The notes: generated by a model not told the origin, from the letters alone. A stretch of 64,000 nucleotides of DNA from Actinoplanes sp. NBRC 103695 (GCF_030269485.1 NZ_BSTL01000010.1:1-64000); one strand, 5' to 3'; shown: positions 53,290-63,429, counted from the stretch's first letter. Made by a program: numbers and translations.

Positions 53290-54231
53290 CTAATGCCACC
53301 AGCGGCCGCCGCGGACACGGATCTCGCGGACCGGGATTTCGGATGGGTGCAATGGCCGGTCGATCACGGGCCGGACGGTCCACGGGGTGACCCGGTCGCG
53401 TTCGTGTTCCTCCGCGAAGATGCGGGCGGACATGTCGTCGCCGGCCTTCTCCAGTGCCTCGATCACGCGGGCCAGCAGGATATCCAGCCGCTCCGTCTCG
53501 GCTTCCGCGGCGAGGAGCCGTTCATGGACCGTGACGGACCGATGGCCGCACCATTGGCGCAGCAGCTCGTGGCGGGGTCGGTCGTAACGTCGGTACCAGT
53601 GGTACTCGTACTCCGGCGAGGTGTCTTCCTTGGCTCGGGACCGGATGCTGTCTCGTGAGAAGCCATGCTTGCACTTCTGTCGCGCTGCTTTCTCTTGCTC
53701 GACCACCACGTCGAGCACGGGTATCGGATGCTCTCGGCACGCTGCCCGTGCGATGAGCAGGGTCCCTACCGGTGACACCATCAGCGATTCTTTGTGCTCG
53801 AACCTCTGGACGCCGTGGAGGATCTCGTCAACCGGTGCTCCGAGAATGGTGGCGAGCCGGGCCCGGTCGTGGACCTTGGTGGCGTTGCGGACCGGGTTCC
53901 ATTCGACGGTGGCCACGTCGTCGGGGATCAGTAGCTGGAACACCTCTTCTACGCAGGTGTCCTCGACGTCGTCCAGGACGTGGTCGTCGATGCGCTGCCA
54001 GTTCGCCATCAGTAGGTCGTAGGCGGCGACATCGGTCCATGGCACTCGCAGGCGTGCGGCGGGCTGGTTCTCGACGCGGCTGTCTGGATCATCCAGGAAG
54101 AGGATTTCGACGCGGGCGCTGCTCTTCTTGGGCTTGACCGACCGGATCTTGACGCGTTCCGATGGCGCGTCGTCGCGTGGGCGGTAGGCCCACTCGTCTC
54201 CCACGATGAATCGCGTGGCATCGAAGACCAT
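53290..54231 (-). CDS. Hypothetical protein
   Basis: 313 aa starting MVFDATRFIVGDEWAYRP. The N-terminal 75 residues look like a small beta barrel with basic patches ('KIRSVKPKKSSARVEILFLDDP'). The middle is helical and the C-terminal 90 residues contain a likely coiled coil ('HERLLAAEAETERLDILLARVIEALEKAGDD'). No family is recognised. It is divergent from the Cys-rich gene at 54399, which may be its partner. Confidence 0.6.
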   Translation of the reverse strand: MVFDATRFIVGDEWAYRPRDDAPSERVKIRSVKPKKSSARVEILFLDDPDSRVENQPAARLRVPWTDVAAYDLLMANWQRIDDHVLDDVEDTCVEEVFQLLIPDDVATVEWNPVRNATKVHDRARLATILGAPVDEILHGVQRFEHKESLMVSPVGTLLIARAACREHPIPVLDVVVEQEKAARQKCKHGFSRDSIRSRAKEDTSPEYEYHWYRRYDRPRHELLRQWCGHRSVTVHERLLAAEAETERLDILLARVIEALEKAGDDMSARIFAEEHERDRVTPWTVRPVIDRPLHPSEIPVREIRVRGGRWWH

Positions 54232-54398
54232 GCCTGACGCTATCGCGCCGAACCGTTATTGGCGGCGGCCGGGACAACTCTGGGCCGACGCCGGATGAGG
54301 TTCACTCGCCGTGCGGGGCCGTCACCCGGACGAGGGATGGGGCCACATAGGAAGGCCTGAATAGGCTCGCGTCAGGATTCGCATGGAAGGCCGGCATC

Positions 54399-55742
54399 AT
54401 GGCTGACCGGGTGTTGGTGTCGAAGTCCGCGCTCAAGAAGTTGCCCATGACGGCGGCGGACGGGACGCCCTATTGCCCGAAGTGCCGCACGTACGGTGAG
54501 CTGAACCTGATGATGGCAGCGGCCGGTTCGACGGGTGACGGCGAGTGTGTGGCTTGGTCGTTACCGGTGTATGCCGAATCGGACCGGTTGACGTATGAGC
54601 AGATGGTGGCCGGGGAGCCGTGCCGGGGCTGCGGGCAGGAACTGCTCGCCGGGGGTGAGCCGCCGTCGTGGGTTGGCAAAGGCAGCCTGTTCTACACCGA
54701 CGACGAGCGTGCGGCGCATGACGCAGCCGAGCGGGCGTTCAAGCAGCGGCACCCGTTCTGCCACGCGCTGCGTTGGAGAATGCAGGGTAGCGGTGTCACC
54801 CACTGCGCGCGGTGTTGCCCGCCGGCGCCGCTGAGCCCGGGCAAATGGCGTCAGATCTCCCAGCTGCTCACTGGGGCGAGGGACCATCGCGTGCAGCAGG
54901 CCCGCCGCGACGGAACAAAGGGGGACCCACATGAGCTGGAACGCCGCCTGCCCGGCCGGGCCCGGCCCGCCGCCCTAGTGCTCCGAGAGTACCGGCAATC
55001 CCGCGCCGCGACGTTGGACGCTGTGGATGTCGGCGAACGAGACTTGATGGCGGCGTCGATTCCTGAGGCTGAACTGATGTTCCGCTGGCGGATACAGCTG
55101 GACTGCGGAGACATCGTCGAGCTCCTCACCTGCGGAACCGAGCGGGTGCCATCGGCGATGTCTTGGTCCTGGGCTGGCAGCCCTATGCGGGAGGGTACCT
55201 ACGGCTGCGGCGGGCACCGGGCCGCCGAGACGCCGTACCAGCAGGTGCGCCGCTACCTTCGCCGGAGCACGCTGCACCTTGAGGCCGACGAGAAGCTCGA
55301 GCGTGGGCCAGAGACCGTCGGCTACTGGACGGTCGAACTGGCCTGCGGACACAGGGAACACCAGATCACCCCCCTGCGCTGGCATCCGCGTGACGGCCAT
55401 CGGCAAACGCAGCCTAACGATCCGCGGGAAGTCGCCGAGCGAAAGTCCCGCCTTGAGGCGATCAAGGACTCTGTCGGTGCTCTCGATTACGAGCACTGGA
55501 TCCTGCAGATCGAGCAAGGCCGGCTTGAGCCGGACCCGATGACCACGTGTGAGACCTGCTCGTACGAGCAGCCGATCATCGCCTTTCAACGGATCGGCTG
55601 GTTGGTCCCACCGACCGCGGCGGAAGCCTCACCGGCGCCTAACCAGGCACCGCCTCAGCCGACTCGGTCCGAGCTAGAACATCGCGTCGCCGTCCTGGAA
55701 GCTGAACTTGCGCGCCTGAAGGGTGCAAGAAAACACCGATAA
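54399..55742 (+). CDS. Zinc-ribbon protein with C-terminal coiled coil
   Basis: 447 aa; GGAAGG precedes the ATG. Several paired Cys motifs (CPKC about 26, CRGC about 76, CARCC about 137, CGG(H) about 270, 'CGHREH' about 317, CETC about 388) suggest three or more structural zinc sites. The final 30 residues 'RSELEHRVAVLEAELARLKGARKHR' are a coiled coil that could dimerise it. Divergent from the 53290 gene. Possibly a nucleic-acid-binding or scaffold protein; no family assigned. Confidence 0.62.
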   Translation: MADRVLVSKSALKKLPMTAADGTPYCPKCRTYGELNLMMAAAGSTGDGECVAWSLPVYAESDRLTYEQMVAGEPCRGCGQELLAGGEPPSWVGKGSLFYTDDERAAHDAAERAFKQRHPFCHALRWRMQGSGVTHCARCCPPAPLSPGKWRQISQLLTGARDHRVQQARRDGTKGDPHELERRLPGRARPAALVLREYRQSRAATLDAVDVGERDLMAASIPEAELMFRWRIQLDCGDIVELLTCGTERVPSAMSWSWAGSPMREGTYGCGGHRAAETPYQQVRRYLRRSTLHLEADEKLERGPETVGYWTVELACGHREHQITPLRWHPRDGHRQTQPNDPREVAERKSRLEAIKDSVGALDYEHWILQIEQGRLEPDPMTTCETCSYEQPIIAFQRIGWLVPPTAAEASPAPNQAPPQPTRSELEHRVAVLEAELARLKGARKHR

Positions 55743-55931
55743 GCCAATGCTGTGCACAACTGCCCCGAGCGGAAGGGCAGGGCAGGGGAGTAGCACCGCT
55801 CCGGTCAGCGAACCATGGCTAGTTGGCGCGGCCAAGTCTCGCACTAACCCTAACGAGCAAGCGGCGCGCGGACGTGATGACCGGTGGCCACGCGGCAGTT
55901 GGCACTGACGTTCCGTCGACGAAATGCTGCC

Positions 55932-58900
55932 CTATCCTGCCGGTAAAGTATTAGTAACTTTCGATATGAGTCGGGGCACCTCATCTCTGAAAGGGTGATC
56001 GAGGAGCGCGGCTCGTAGTCGACGCCGCAGGGCAATGAAATTCCCTTCTGGTAAAGACATTCCGGCTACCATGAGTCGCTGAGCTTTTCCAATCTGAGCA
56101 AGACGTCGATGGTCTGGGGCATCGGCATCGTAAATTGGAACCGGAAGATTCCAGACACTTTTGTCGATGTCGCGTTCATCCTTGCTGTATGACATGAACG
56201 GGCGAACCAACGCGGTCAAGTGGGGGCTATTCAGCATCGCGCTTAGGTAGTCCCCCTCTTCGACGGAGGAGATGGTCGCCCAGTAAAGCTTGTGGTCAAT
56301 GATGGCATACGGATCAGCGACAACGGCGGCGGCGACATGCATGCCTGCCTTGCAATATACCAATCTCAGCGGCGCGGCGGGCAGTTGCCTCGTCAAGCCG
56401 CGCTGGAAATCTAGGCGGTCGCGGATGTTGAAGCGAAGGCTGGTCCGATGTTGCTCCCACAGGGCCTCTGCTCTACTCCACCAATCAGCTACTCCGTTGT
56501 ACATGTGTAGTTCAGGCTCATCACTGCTAAGTAATTCGTTGCTCAGGATCGGAAGGATGGCATGGCGAGGAGATAAGAGCCTGTATGGGATGAGGCTCTC
56601 ACCGAGATATACTCGTCGAACAAACTCGACCTCGACGACGCCCTCCATGCGCTCAAGATCTCTCCACGGTGGATTTTCGTAATTGCTTCGCGATGCCTTC
56701 ACCCGAACTCTTCCCTTACCAAGGCCGAGAGGGTCGGATGACTCCGCGTCAACCAAGAACAGTGCCCGAGGTGTAATCGTGGCGCCTTCATAAAAGCGTC
56801 TCTTGTAGGGTGATACGGCTCGAACTTCTCCTGGGTCGCTAGATGCCCTCGTCAAATGAGGTTCAACGGATTTCCAGGAAGTTTGCTCCGGAGGGATCTT
56901 GCCTGTCCACTGCTCCGTATCGATACCGGGCGGAGTTTTTCCATGCAATCCGACGCGCATCCCGAAAATCACACAGCTTCCACGCAAGAAGATGTGAGGC
57001 CGGAGCCGGCGAAGATCCCATGATCTTTTGAAATGTACAAAGGTTGGTTCTACGGGATCGCTATAGCGCCCTGACCTGAATCCCCTGAAATAGGCCCGAT
57101 CGAGCACCGCGTTTGGTAACACGAACGCAAAAGTCCCACCAATACGCAAATACTGCTGTATCGCCCGAGCTGAGAACAGCCCTGAAAGGTCTTGGTGCGA
57201 CGCCACGCCGCCGCCGTGCCAAAGGCCGCGTCCTGTCGAGAGATTCTTGAATAGAACTTGCATGTCGACCGGCATGTGACGATACGAAAGCCATGGTGGA
57301 TTGCCTACAAGAACGTCCACGCGATTTTCTGGCATGGCAAGCCAAAGTGGCCGAGCCAAGTTTCGGAGATAATAACTCCAGATATGATTCCTGCCTTCCT
57401 CGTGTAGGCGGCACATCGCGTCGAATGTCTCTCCAACCAGGACTCGATCGTCTTCGGAGATGGCCATGCGGTTGAGGAGTGCGGTGAGCGACAGCTTCGT
57501 ATTTCTGTCCCTAGGCTTCGCCGCCAAATTTGCTAGATTGGACACTAGTCGGTCAAACCGGGCGGGATCGTCTAGCATGCTTTGCGGGAACCGCAGGACG
57601 TCCTCCAGAAGACTTGCGCCGTGCCCAGCGCTAATTCTTAAGTGTTCATCAGTGAAGAGGTCTAAGCGCTCGCGCCACTGAATACTGTCGCCAAGATACA
57701 CCGGTATATTGATTGCTTCCCGGCTCGCGTCAAGAAGCCGGCGCCTGCCTATGGCTAGCAGGTACGTGACTCGGGCCAGCGCTACAGCGACGGGGTGCAG
57801 ATCGACTCCGATGATCTGGGTGGCCAAGTTTGATAGGGCGACGCTTGCGGGCAAGGCTGCCTCGTCTGCTGCCCTCAGATACTTTCTAACGGCATGGAAG
57901 AGGAAAGTTCCAGATCCACACGCCGGATCGAGGACGCGCTGGTTCAGAGGTGCGGAAACTGCCGTATCTACAACGTGTTCGGCAAGCCAGTCGGGCGTGT
58001 AGTATTCGCCCAACCGCCTCCTTGTTTCGGTACCGATAAATGATTCATAAAGCGTCTTGAGGATATCTTGTTCTACTTCTCCCCAATCGAACCGCGCTAA
58101 GCGTCGGGCGATGGCCTGTACGAAGGCCGTACCGCCGGGTACCTCGACGGTCCAATTGAAAAAGTCCTGCTCGACGACACCAAATATGCCGGCTTGATCG
58201 AATCTCTGACCACTGAGCAACGTTGCGGGCTGAAGGTCCAGAACATCGATGCCGAGGATCAGATGAGCGATAATATCGGCACTGTTCATAAGAAGTGTGT
58301 GTTCTATGAACAGCTCGTCGTCCTCTATGAATTGGGTTCCGAGCGCGCTTTTTAGGAGCTGTGCCCAGAGTTGTCGCTTAATCTTTACTGTTGGCGATTC
58401 TTTGTGCTCATGGTAAAGATTGGCTAGTGTCGCGAAGTCGATGATGTGTGACGTACTCGAAGCCCCGAGCCTTCGATCGACTTCGAATGCCGTCGCCGGA
58501 ATCCCACGACACATAGCTAGAACGCCATCCAGCCAGTAAAACAAGGCCATCGGGTCGGGGCGCTTAAGATCAATTTCATGACTGGCTACGCGTTGCAGGG
58601 CACCTGTTGTCTGTTGATAGGCGTGCCACTGCCTTCCATCAGTAAGTACACCCACATAGCGCTGGCCAGTTTCGCGACCCCTTATGTCTAGGGAACGGGT
58701 GAGCAGTCGCTCCGATTCTCGAGCCACGGCCTCAATGCCAAGATTGACCTTTACGCCGATCATGACTGCTGCCGACTCCACATCAATGTAGCGTCGATTG
58801 AATGGAAGCTCAGAGTTGGCGGTTTCAACATCTTGCTCAACTAGGCCGAAGTCGCCATTCAGGAGTAGACCGCGCACTGAGCTCAGTAGGGTGCTGTCAG

Positions 58901-59036
58901 TGACTCGCCGACCGGGGTGAAGGATTTCCGAGAAGAATGGTTGTAGGCCGCGCCCATCGCCCCAGCGAAGCTGCGATGTTGACGACCTGCCGTCTGGTCC
59001 GGGCCTGGCTCGAGTCCTCTTCTGTGCACCCGCCAT
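55932..59036 (-). CDS. Eco57I-type DNA methyltransferase / type IIG-like restriction protein
   Basis: 1034 aa. An N-terminal segment (to about 160) resembles the nuclease side of IIG enzymes ('YVGVLTDGRQWHAYQQ'), but the metal-site stretch reads 'YIDVESAAVMIGVKVN', with Gly where the catalytic Glu is expected, so cleavage is doubtful. The methylase is intact: DPACGSGTF (370-378), 'IIGVDLHPVAVALARVTYL' and 'VLVGNPPWLSY' (NPPW 579-582), the gamma-class order for N6-adenine. The C-terminal 400 residues should be target recognition. Base composition is visibly lower in GC than the flanks. An Abi_C-like gene lies 143 bp upstream on the same strand. Confidence 0.87.
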   Translation of the reverse strand: MAGAQKRTRARPGPDGRSSTSQLRWGDGRGLQPFFSEILHPGRRVTDSTLLSSVRGLLLNGDFGLVEQDVETANSELPFNRRYIDVESAAVMIGVKVNLGIEAVARESERLLTRSLDIRGRETGQRYVGVLTDGRQWHAYQQTTGALQRVASHEIDLKRPDPMALFYWLDGVLAMCRGIPATAFEVDRRLGASSTSHIIDFATLANLYHEHKESPTVKIKRQLWAQLLKSALGTQFIEDDELFIEHTLLMNSADIIAHLILGIDVLDLQPATLLSGQRFDQAGIFGVVEQDFFNWTVEVPGGTAFVQAIARRLARFDWGEVEQDILKTLYESFIGTETRRRLGEYYTPDWLAEHVVDTAVSAPLNQRVLDPACGSGTFLFHAVRKYLRAADEAALPASVALSNLATQIIGVDLHPVAVALARVTYLLAIGRRRLLDASREAINIPVYLGDSIQWRERLDLFTDEHLRISAGHGASLLEDVLRFPQSMLDDPARFDRLVSNLANLAAKPRDRNTKLSLTALLNRMAISEDDRVLVGETFDAMCRLHEEGRNHIWSYYLRNLARPLWLAMPENRVDVLVGNPPWLSYRHMPVDMQVLFKNLSTGRGLWHGGGVASHQDLSGLFSARAIQQYLRIGGTFAFVLPNAVLDRAYFRGFRSGRYSDPVEPTFVHFKRSWDLRRLRPHIFLRGSCVIFGMRVGLHGKTPPGIDTEQWTGKIPPEQTSWKSVEPHLTRASSDPGEVRAVSPYKRRFYEGATITPRALFLVDAESSDPLGLGKGRVRVKASRSNYENPPWRDLERMEGVVEVEFVRRVYLGESLIPYRLLSPRHAILPILSNELLSSDEPELHMYNGVADWWSRAEALWEQHRTSLRFNIRDRLDFQRGLTRQLPAAPLRLVYCKAGMHVAAAVVADPYAIIDHKLYWATISSVEEGDYLSAMLNSPHLTALVRPFMSYSKDERDIDKSVWNLPVPIYDADAPDHRRLAQIGKAQRLMVAGMSLPEGNFIALRRRLRAALLDHPFRDEVPRLISKVTNTLPAG

Positions 59037-59179
59037 GCCGCACTCTAGGTGGATGCCTAGGAATGATCAGTAGAGCAGCCAATCGAAAGAGTCACTCTTT
59101 GCAACTTGATCATTTCGGATCGTGACGAATCATGGTCTGGCTCACTAGACTGTCTGGCTGCTCGACGTGCGGGGTTACC

Positions 59180-60046
59180 TCAGGGCGCCTTTCGACGAAG
59201 AACTCCGCTTTGCAACCAATGCACCAGGGCGGCAGCGAGGTGTACGGCAGCTTCTGCCTCCGGTTGCTCCTGGCGGCGTGACTTGGGAGCGCCTGCGTGT
59301 CTCGACAGTTGGCTTTGCCATAGAAGGCCAAGCATGGCAACAACCGCCGATACGTCTGCCGGGGCTCCTTCTGGACCGGGCAGCGCGAGCTCCCAGCGGT
59401 GTCCGGAATTCCTAAGTTCTCCTATCACGGTACCGAGCGTTGCCTTGCCCCTGGTGGCTCGGGCGGGTTCGACGAGTGGGCACGCGACAGCCTCGATTGC
59501 CCGAATGGATTCGTTCATGACCTTGTCGGGGTCAGGATGACGACCGTAGGCGGCAATCCACGCTGCTGCGAGATGCTGGCCGGCGTCACCGGCGCTCGCC
59601 TCGACAGCAGTGCGCGCAGCCATGGTCACGGTCGGATCGAGGCGGCGTTCGAGGCCGTCAAGCGACGACCGTACGCACCAGGCCGAGCCGCCCAGCAACA
59701 AGAGCTCGTCAAGTGCATCGATGTGGCGAAGTAGGCCCGTATCCGATGCTGGGCACCACCTCAAGATGGCATCGATGAGGTCGAGCTGATCAGAGGCCGG
59801 TCGATTTTCGAAGGTATTCTCCTCCATGCGAAGCCGAAGGAGCAGGCCGGTCCACCACTTCTCAACAGCTCGGCCACCGTCGTCGGTGCCATGGGCAAGC
59901 GATCGGCGAAGGGCTTCGTCGAACCGCTGGGCCCACGAGCCAAGGGGGCCAGCGAGGTGCGATGGAACCTCGTCGTAGAGCGTGTCGTCGGTGGGCAGAC
60001 CGGCATCCCGTCGGCTCAGCGGAGCCCAGGACTGAATCTCGGCCAC
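59180..60046 (-). CDS. Abi_C-like (abortive infection C-terminal) protein
   Basis: 288 aa from GTG 60046; no ribosome site, and TAACTT upstream may make it leaderless. The C-terminal 40 residues 'PEAEAAVHLAAALVHWLQSGVLRRK' resemble the end of the Abi_C domain, after a helical body ('SAVVAMLGLLWQSQLSRHAG'). Abi_C proteins are linked with phage abortive infection. Adjacent to a methylase, it may be the toxin-like or sensor half of a defence module. Family call by pattern only. Confidence 0.6.
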   Translation of the reverse strand: MAEIQSWAPLSRRDAGLPTDDTLYDEVPSHLAGPLGSWAQRFDEALRRSLAHGTDDGGRAVEKWWTGLLLRLRMEENTFENRPASDQLDLIDAILRWCPASDTGLLRHIDALDELLLLGGSAWCVRSSLDGLERRLDPTVTMAARTAVEASAGDAGQHLAAAWIAAYGRHPDPDKVMNESIRAIEAVACPLVEPARATRGKATLGTVIGELRNSGHRWELALPGPEGAPADVSAVVAMLGLLWQSQLSRHAGAPKSRRQEQPEAEAAVHLAAALVHWLQSGVLRRKAP

Positions 60047-61027
60047 GGATTTAAGTTAGCCGCTACGGCTCTTGTTGAGAAGCGATTGCGCTCCCGGCGG
60101 CGGTTAGTGCCGGTCGGTCGGGGTCGTGGCTCTGGCTCCGACCCGGCCCGTGGGCTCTACCGCAGCCAGACTCGCCGCCATGCTGCCAGAATCGTCGCAG
60201 CGACGCCTCGGGTCCATCCAATGTCAAGCTCCTCCGTCAGTGGGGCTGTCAACGCTCTACTCGGTTCGGAGGTGAGCAGCGGGTCAACCCGAAGAATCCG
60301 TCGTCAGCCAGCACGATCAAGAAGCGGAAACCTCCGTGGTCATTGACCCCGTCCGAAGGGGTCCCGGGGGCAAGTGTTGACGCCGTGAAACTGTCGGCTC
60401 AGGACCTACCCAAGGAGGCTTTAGCGGTCAAAGCGGCGACGGTCACCAGCAGGACACCTGCGGCGACTCTCTCGGCGACCTTACGGCCGTGCTGCTGCTG
60501 GAGACGCGCTGCCAACGTCAGCCCGGCGATCAGAAGCCCGATCTCGGCGGTGTAGGCCGCGGGGATAACGGCCCGGACGGCGACCGCGACCAGCTCGCCA
60601 TCGACGGTGGACAGCCAGTCACCGCTTCAACCCATTGCTCTCGACATGTTCGAGGATCTGATGAGCGACATCTTCCGCGGTACTCGTGGTAGTGATCAGC
60701 CACCAAGGCCACTGATGCCTCTGCAATCCAGCCGCCTAGTACAGCACCTCGGCCGGATGCGACAGCCCCCAGCCGCGAGCCAGGCACACCGACGATCCCG
60801 GCGTCGGTTCACCCCAGTGGTGATGCTAGGACCCAGTCCGGTGTGGGCCTACGGTCCCCGCTGCCATCGATTGTGCGATCGATGCGTGATCCATGCGTGA
60901 TCGACAGTCCTGGCGTGGGGCGTCACCCGACAGCATTAACCGGCATTCGGGAATTGCGTATGCGCAGATGAGGTGGCATATTTTGACACAGCGCAACAGT
61001 TCTTAACATTGGCTGACATGAATAGAA
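60047..61027. other. Decayed intergenic region left of the attachment site
   Basis: About 1 kb with no intact gene. On the minus strand two coherent protein-like stretches survive at 60399-60786 (see separate entry). From about 60900 to 61027 the sequence becomes AT-richer and leads into the tRNA fragment. Confidence 0.5.
60399..60786 (-). pseudogene. Two adjacent minus-strand gene fragments
   Basis: Reading leftward, about 38 residues ending 'EDVAHQILEHVESNGLKR' stop at 60619, then, in a second frame, a hydrophobic piece 'VAVAVRAVIPAAYTAEIGLLIAG' and 'RVAAGVLLVTVAALTAKA' stops at 60399. Both have natural amino-acid patterns but lack starts, so they are likely tails of lost genes, the second of a membrane protein. 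Families not identified. Confidence 0.35.
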
Positions 61028-61074
61028 GCGGACTCTTAATCCGCGGGTTGTAGGTTCAAGTCCTACGCGGCGTA
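61028..61074 (+). other. 3' half of tRNA-Lys(CTT): probable attachment site
   Basis: Anticodon stem GCGGA/TCCGC with loop CTCTTAA (anticodon CTT at 61035-61037), T-stem GTAGG/CCTAC with loop TTCAAGT, and acceptor strand GCGGCGT plus discriminator A form the 3' part of tRNA-Lys. The D-arm and 5' acceptor strand are not upstream; that sequence (GACATGAATAGAA) does not fold as tRNA. Integrases that target tRNA genes leave exactly this fragment at the far end of the element. Confidence 0.75.
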
Positions 61075-61083
61075 CAGTTGATC

Positions 61084-61122
61084 ATGGCCCTGATCAGGCG
61101 TTTCGCGTCTGATCAGGGCCAT
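61084..61122 (+). terminator. Rho-independent terminator after the tRNA fragment
   Basis: ATGGCCCTGATCAG (61084-61097) and CTGATCAGGGCCAT (61109-61122) are exact complements over an 11-base loop, with TTT directly after. It is a classic intrinsic terminator, probably the original one of the tRNA-Lys gene. The following 61123-61571 shows nothing recognisable. Confidence 0.9.
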
Positions 61123-61571
61123 TTTCTGTCCCTTGTGGACGTTTGTGTGATCCATGTGTGCTCTGGAGCTTTCGACACCGCCCGTCATCAGGCGTCACGG
61201 GACGGATCGGGCGTCACATCGGCGGCCCACAGACTGCGACCCCGGCCACCAGGCCACGTTGGCTGAATGCCAATAAGACCAAGTCACAGACGCTTCTATA
61301 TGCGTGGTGATCGAGTCCGGGGATTCGTGATCCACTAGGTTCGGCGCTGGCCGTGACGGTGTGACCCCACAGCAATCTGACCATCGACGTATGTGTCGTG
61401 TAGTCGACCTGTCCACCGTCGCAGCCGGCCTCGGCCGCCACCCTTGCTGGCCTGATCAGAAGCATGTCCGCCGGCCACGTCGGCGTGACCCATCACAGAT
61501 CTGCCGTCGGGTGGACCTTCCCGGGCCGACGCCGTTGACCGGCATCGCCGTCAGGAAGGACACCTATCGTC

Positions 61572-62300
61572 ATGTCAATCGAGGCGGGCCAGCCCGCCGG
61601 TTCCCCCCATGATCGGCGCCGCTGGGTCGTCGGAGTCGATACCCACACCGACACCCATGCCGCCGCACTGGTCGACGCCCTCGGCGACGTCCATGCCCAG
61701 ATCGAGGTCAGCGCCGACCCGGACGGCTACACAGGGCTGCTGGCCTGGGCCGGCGAACACCTTCCCGCCGGACAGCGAACGTTCTGGGCCGTCGAAGGCA
61801 CCCGCGCGCACGGACACGGCCTGACCCGAGTGCTGCAAGCAGCCGGGCACCAGGTCATCGAAGCCGTGCCACCCGTGCGGGGCAGCCGCCGCCGGGGCGG
61901 CAAGTCCGACCGGCTCGACGCGATCCACGCCGCCCGCACAGCGCTGGTCAACGACCATCCCGCCGCACCTCGCGCGGACGGCCCCCGCGAAGCTCTGCGT
62001 CTGCTGGTCACGACCCGCCAGCACTACTCCACGACGCGCACCGCCACGATCAACGTCTTCAAATCGGTCATCTTCGGTGCCACTGAGCTGCGCGAACAGC
62101 TACGCCGACTGCCCACTGCGGCCCAGGTCCGCACCGTGCTCACCCTGCCCGAGCCCACCACCGCCGACGTCGAGGAACGCATCCGTCTGCAGCAGCTACA
62201 GATTCTCGCGCAGACCATCACCGACCTCGACGCCGTTCTGGCCACCAACTACCAGCAGCTCGAAACCTCGTCCGACAGCTCTGCCCAGACCTGCTCGACC
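61572..62300 (+). mobile_element. IS110-family transposase, truncated
   Basis: ATG 61572 follows AGGAAGGA. The N-terminal DEDD/RuvC-like domain is present ('WVVGVDTHTDTHAAALVDALG', 'AVEGTRAHGHGLTRVLQ', 'GKSDRLDAIHAARTAL'), then the linker helices to 'TDLDAVLATNYQQLET'. The usual C-terminal Transposase_20 domain with its catalytic Ser is missing. A one-base loss near 62266 shifts the frame, and DNA of an unrelated regulator follows. The copy is therefore inactive. IS ends could not be determined. Confidence 0.85.
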
Positions 62301-62590
62301 TGTATGAGCATGGAAACCCCACGGACCGAGCATTCAGCGACGAAGCAGGCGCCCGCGCCGAGCTAGCCCTTGCCCGCGTGAACATGGGCCAGGTCGAGGG
62401 CGCACGCGAGGCACTCACTGCACTGCTGGCACTGGAGCCCGAGCGGCGAATCGGCGGAGTCGTTACCAGCGCCGGCCGCGTCCACCAGGCCCTCCGCGAG
62501 CGCCGCTACGCCGGATCGGCCGACGCCCGAGCACTGCGTGAAGAGATCGAATCGTTCACGCGGGTGCCCGCAGCCGCTCTCCCCGCCTGA
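62300..62590 (+). pseudogene. C-terminal fragment of an XRE/TPR regulator
   Basis: In the frame ending TGA 62588-62590, 'LYEHGNPTDRAFSDEAGARAELALARVNMGQVEGAREAL' and 'GRVHQALRERRYAGSADARALREEIESF' match the C-terminal helical end common in actinobacterial XRE regulators. The HTH and most of the sensor domain are absent; the IS110 remnant occupies their place. The exact join (about 62265-62305) is uncertain. Confidence 0.65.
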
Positions 62591-62624
62591 TCAGACCGCC
62601 ACGCCGGAGGCTACCGGCATCGCT

Positions 62625-63030
62625 GTGTTTCCTATTGAGATCACCGGCACGCGCGTCACGCTTGCGCGAGTTCCGAGCCGACGATCTGGACGCGTCGATG
62701 GCGGTAGTCGGTGACCCCGACGTCACCCGGTCCCTGAGCTTCGACACACGCAGCCGAGACGACCAAACCGAACGCCTCGCAGCGGACATCGCCCGCGCCC
62801 AGATCGAGCCACGGCCGGACTACTACCTCGCCATCGCGAACCGCGACGGCCTCCTAATCGGCTTCGTCCGTATCGGCTTCGGCCGAGACCGAAGCGGAGA
62901 ACTCGGCTACGCCATCCGCCGGGCCGACTGGGGAAAAGGCCACACGAGCGAGGCCGCCGCCCTCATGATCGAATTCGGCTTCAACACTCTAGGGCTGCAT
63001 CGCATCCAGGCGGCGTGTGGCCCGGAACGG
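62625..63030 (+). pseudogene. Broken RimJ/RimL-type acetyltransferase
   Basis: GTG 62625 opens 'FPIEITGTRVTL' but at CTTGCG (62661) one extra base shifts the frame; the expected continuation 'LREFRADDLDASMAVVGDPDVTRSLSF' is in the next frame. The core to 'ELGYAIRRADWGKGHTSEAAALMIEFGFNTLGLHRIQAACGPE' is normal GNAT sequence, after which the usual final helix is replaced by unrelated DNA. Two lesions make it non-functional. Confidence 0.75.
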
Positions 63031-63429
63031 CCCATCCCGCTGACATCGTGGAAGAACAACTTTGCCTGTGGTGAGCAAAACGAGCACCATCCTGACCGTC
63101 ATGGCGTGTCGGCGTACGGGTGCCAGTGCAGAGGCGGGTACGCCAAATGCGCAGAGGTCCGGGACGCGAAGCGCTCGGGACGCCGCGACGGCGGCGGGCC
63201 CGGCGCCTACGTCCGCCACTCACGATGAGTAATCGGCGGACGTGAGATGGCGCCCGGATCGCGGCTATGTGAGTGCGTCAATACATACAACTTCGGTTTG
63301 TGTGCCTGTGTCGTATCAGCGACTGCCCTCCGGGCGGCGGCAGTCTCCCCGGAGGGTGTTGCCGATGGGGGCACATACGTCTTCGAAATAGCTCGGGTTC
63401 AAAGCAGCGCGCAGGGACGCGTATCGCAA

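Noticed and set aside
61028..61074. Complete functional tRNA-Lys
   Set aside because: The 5' acceptor strand and D-arm are absent upstream, so it cannot fold as a full tRNA.
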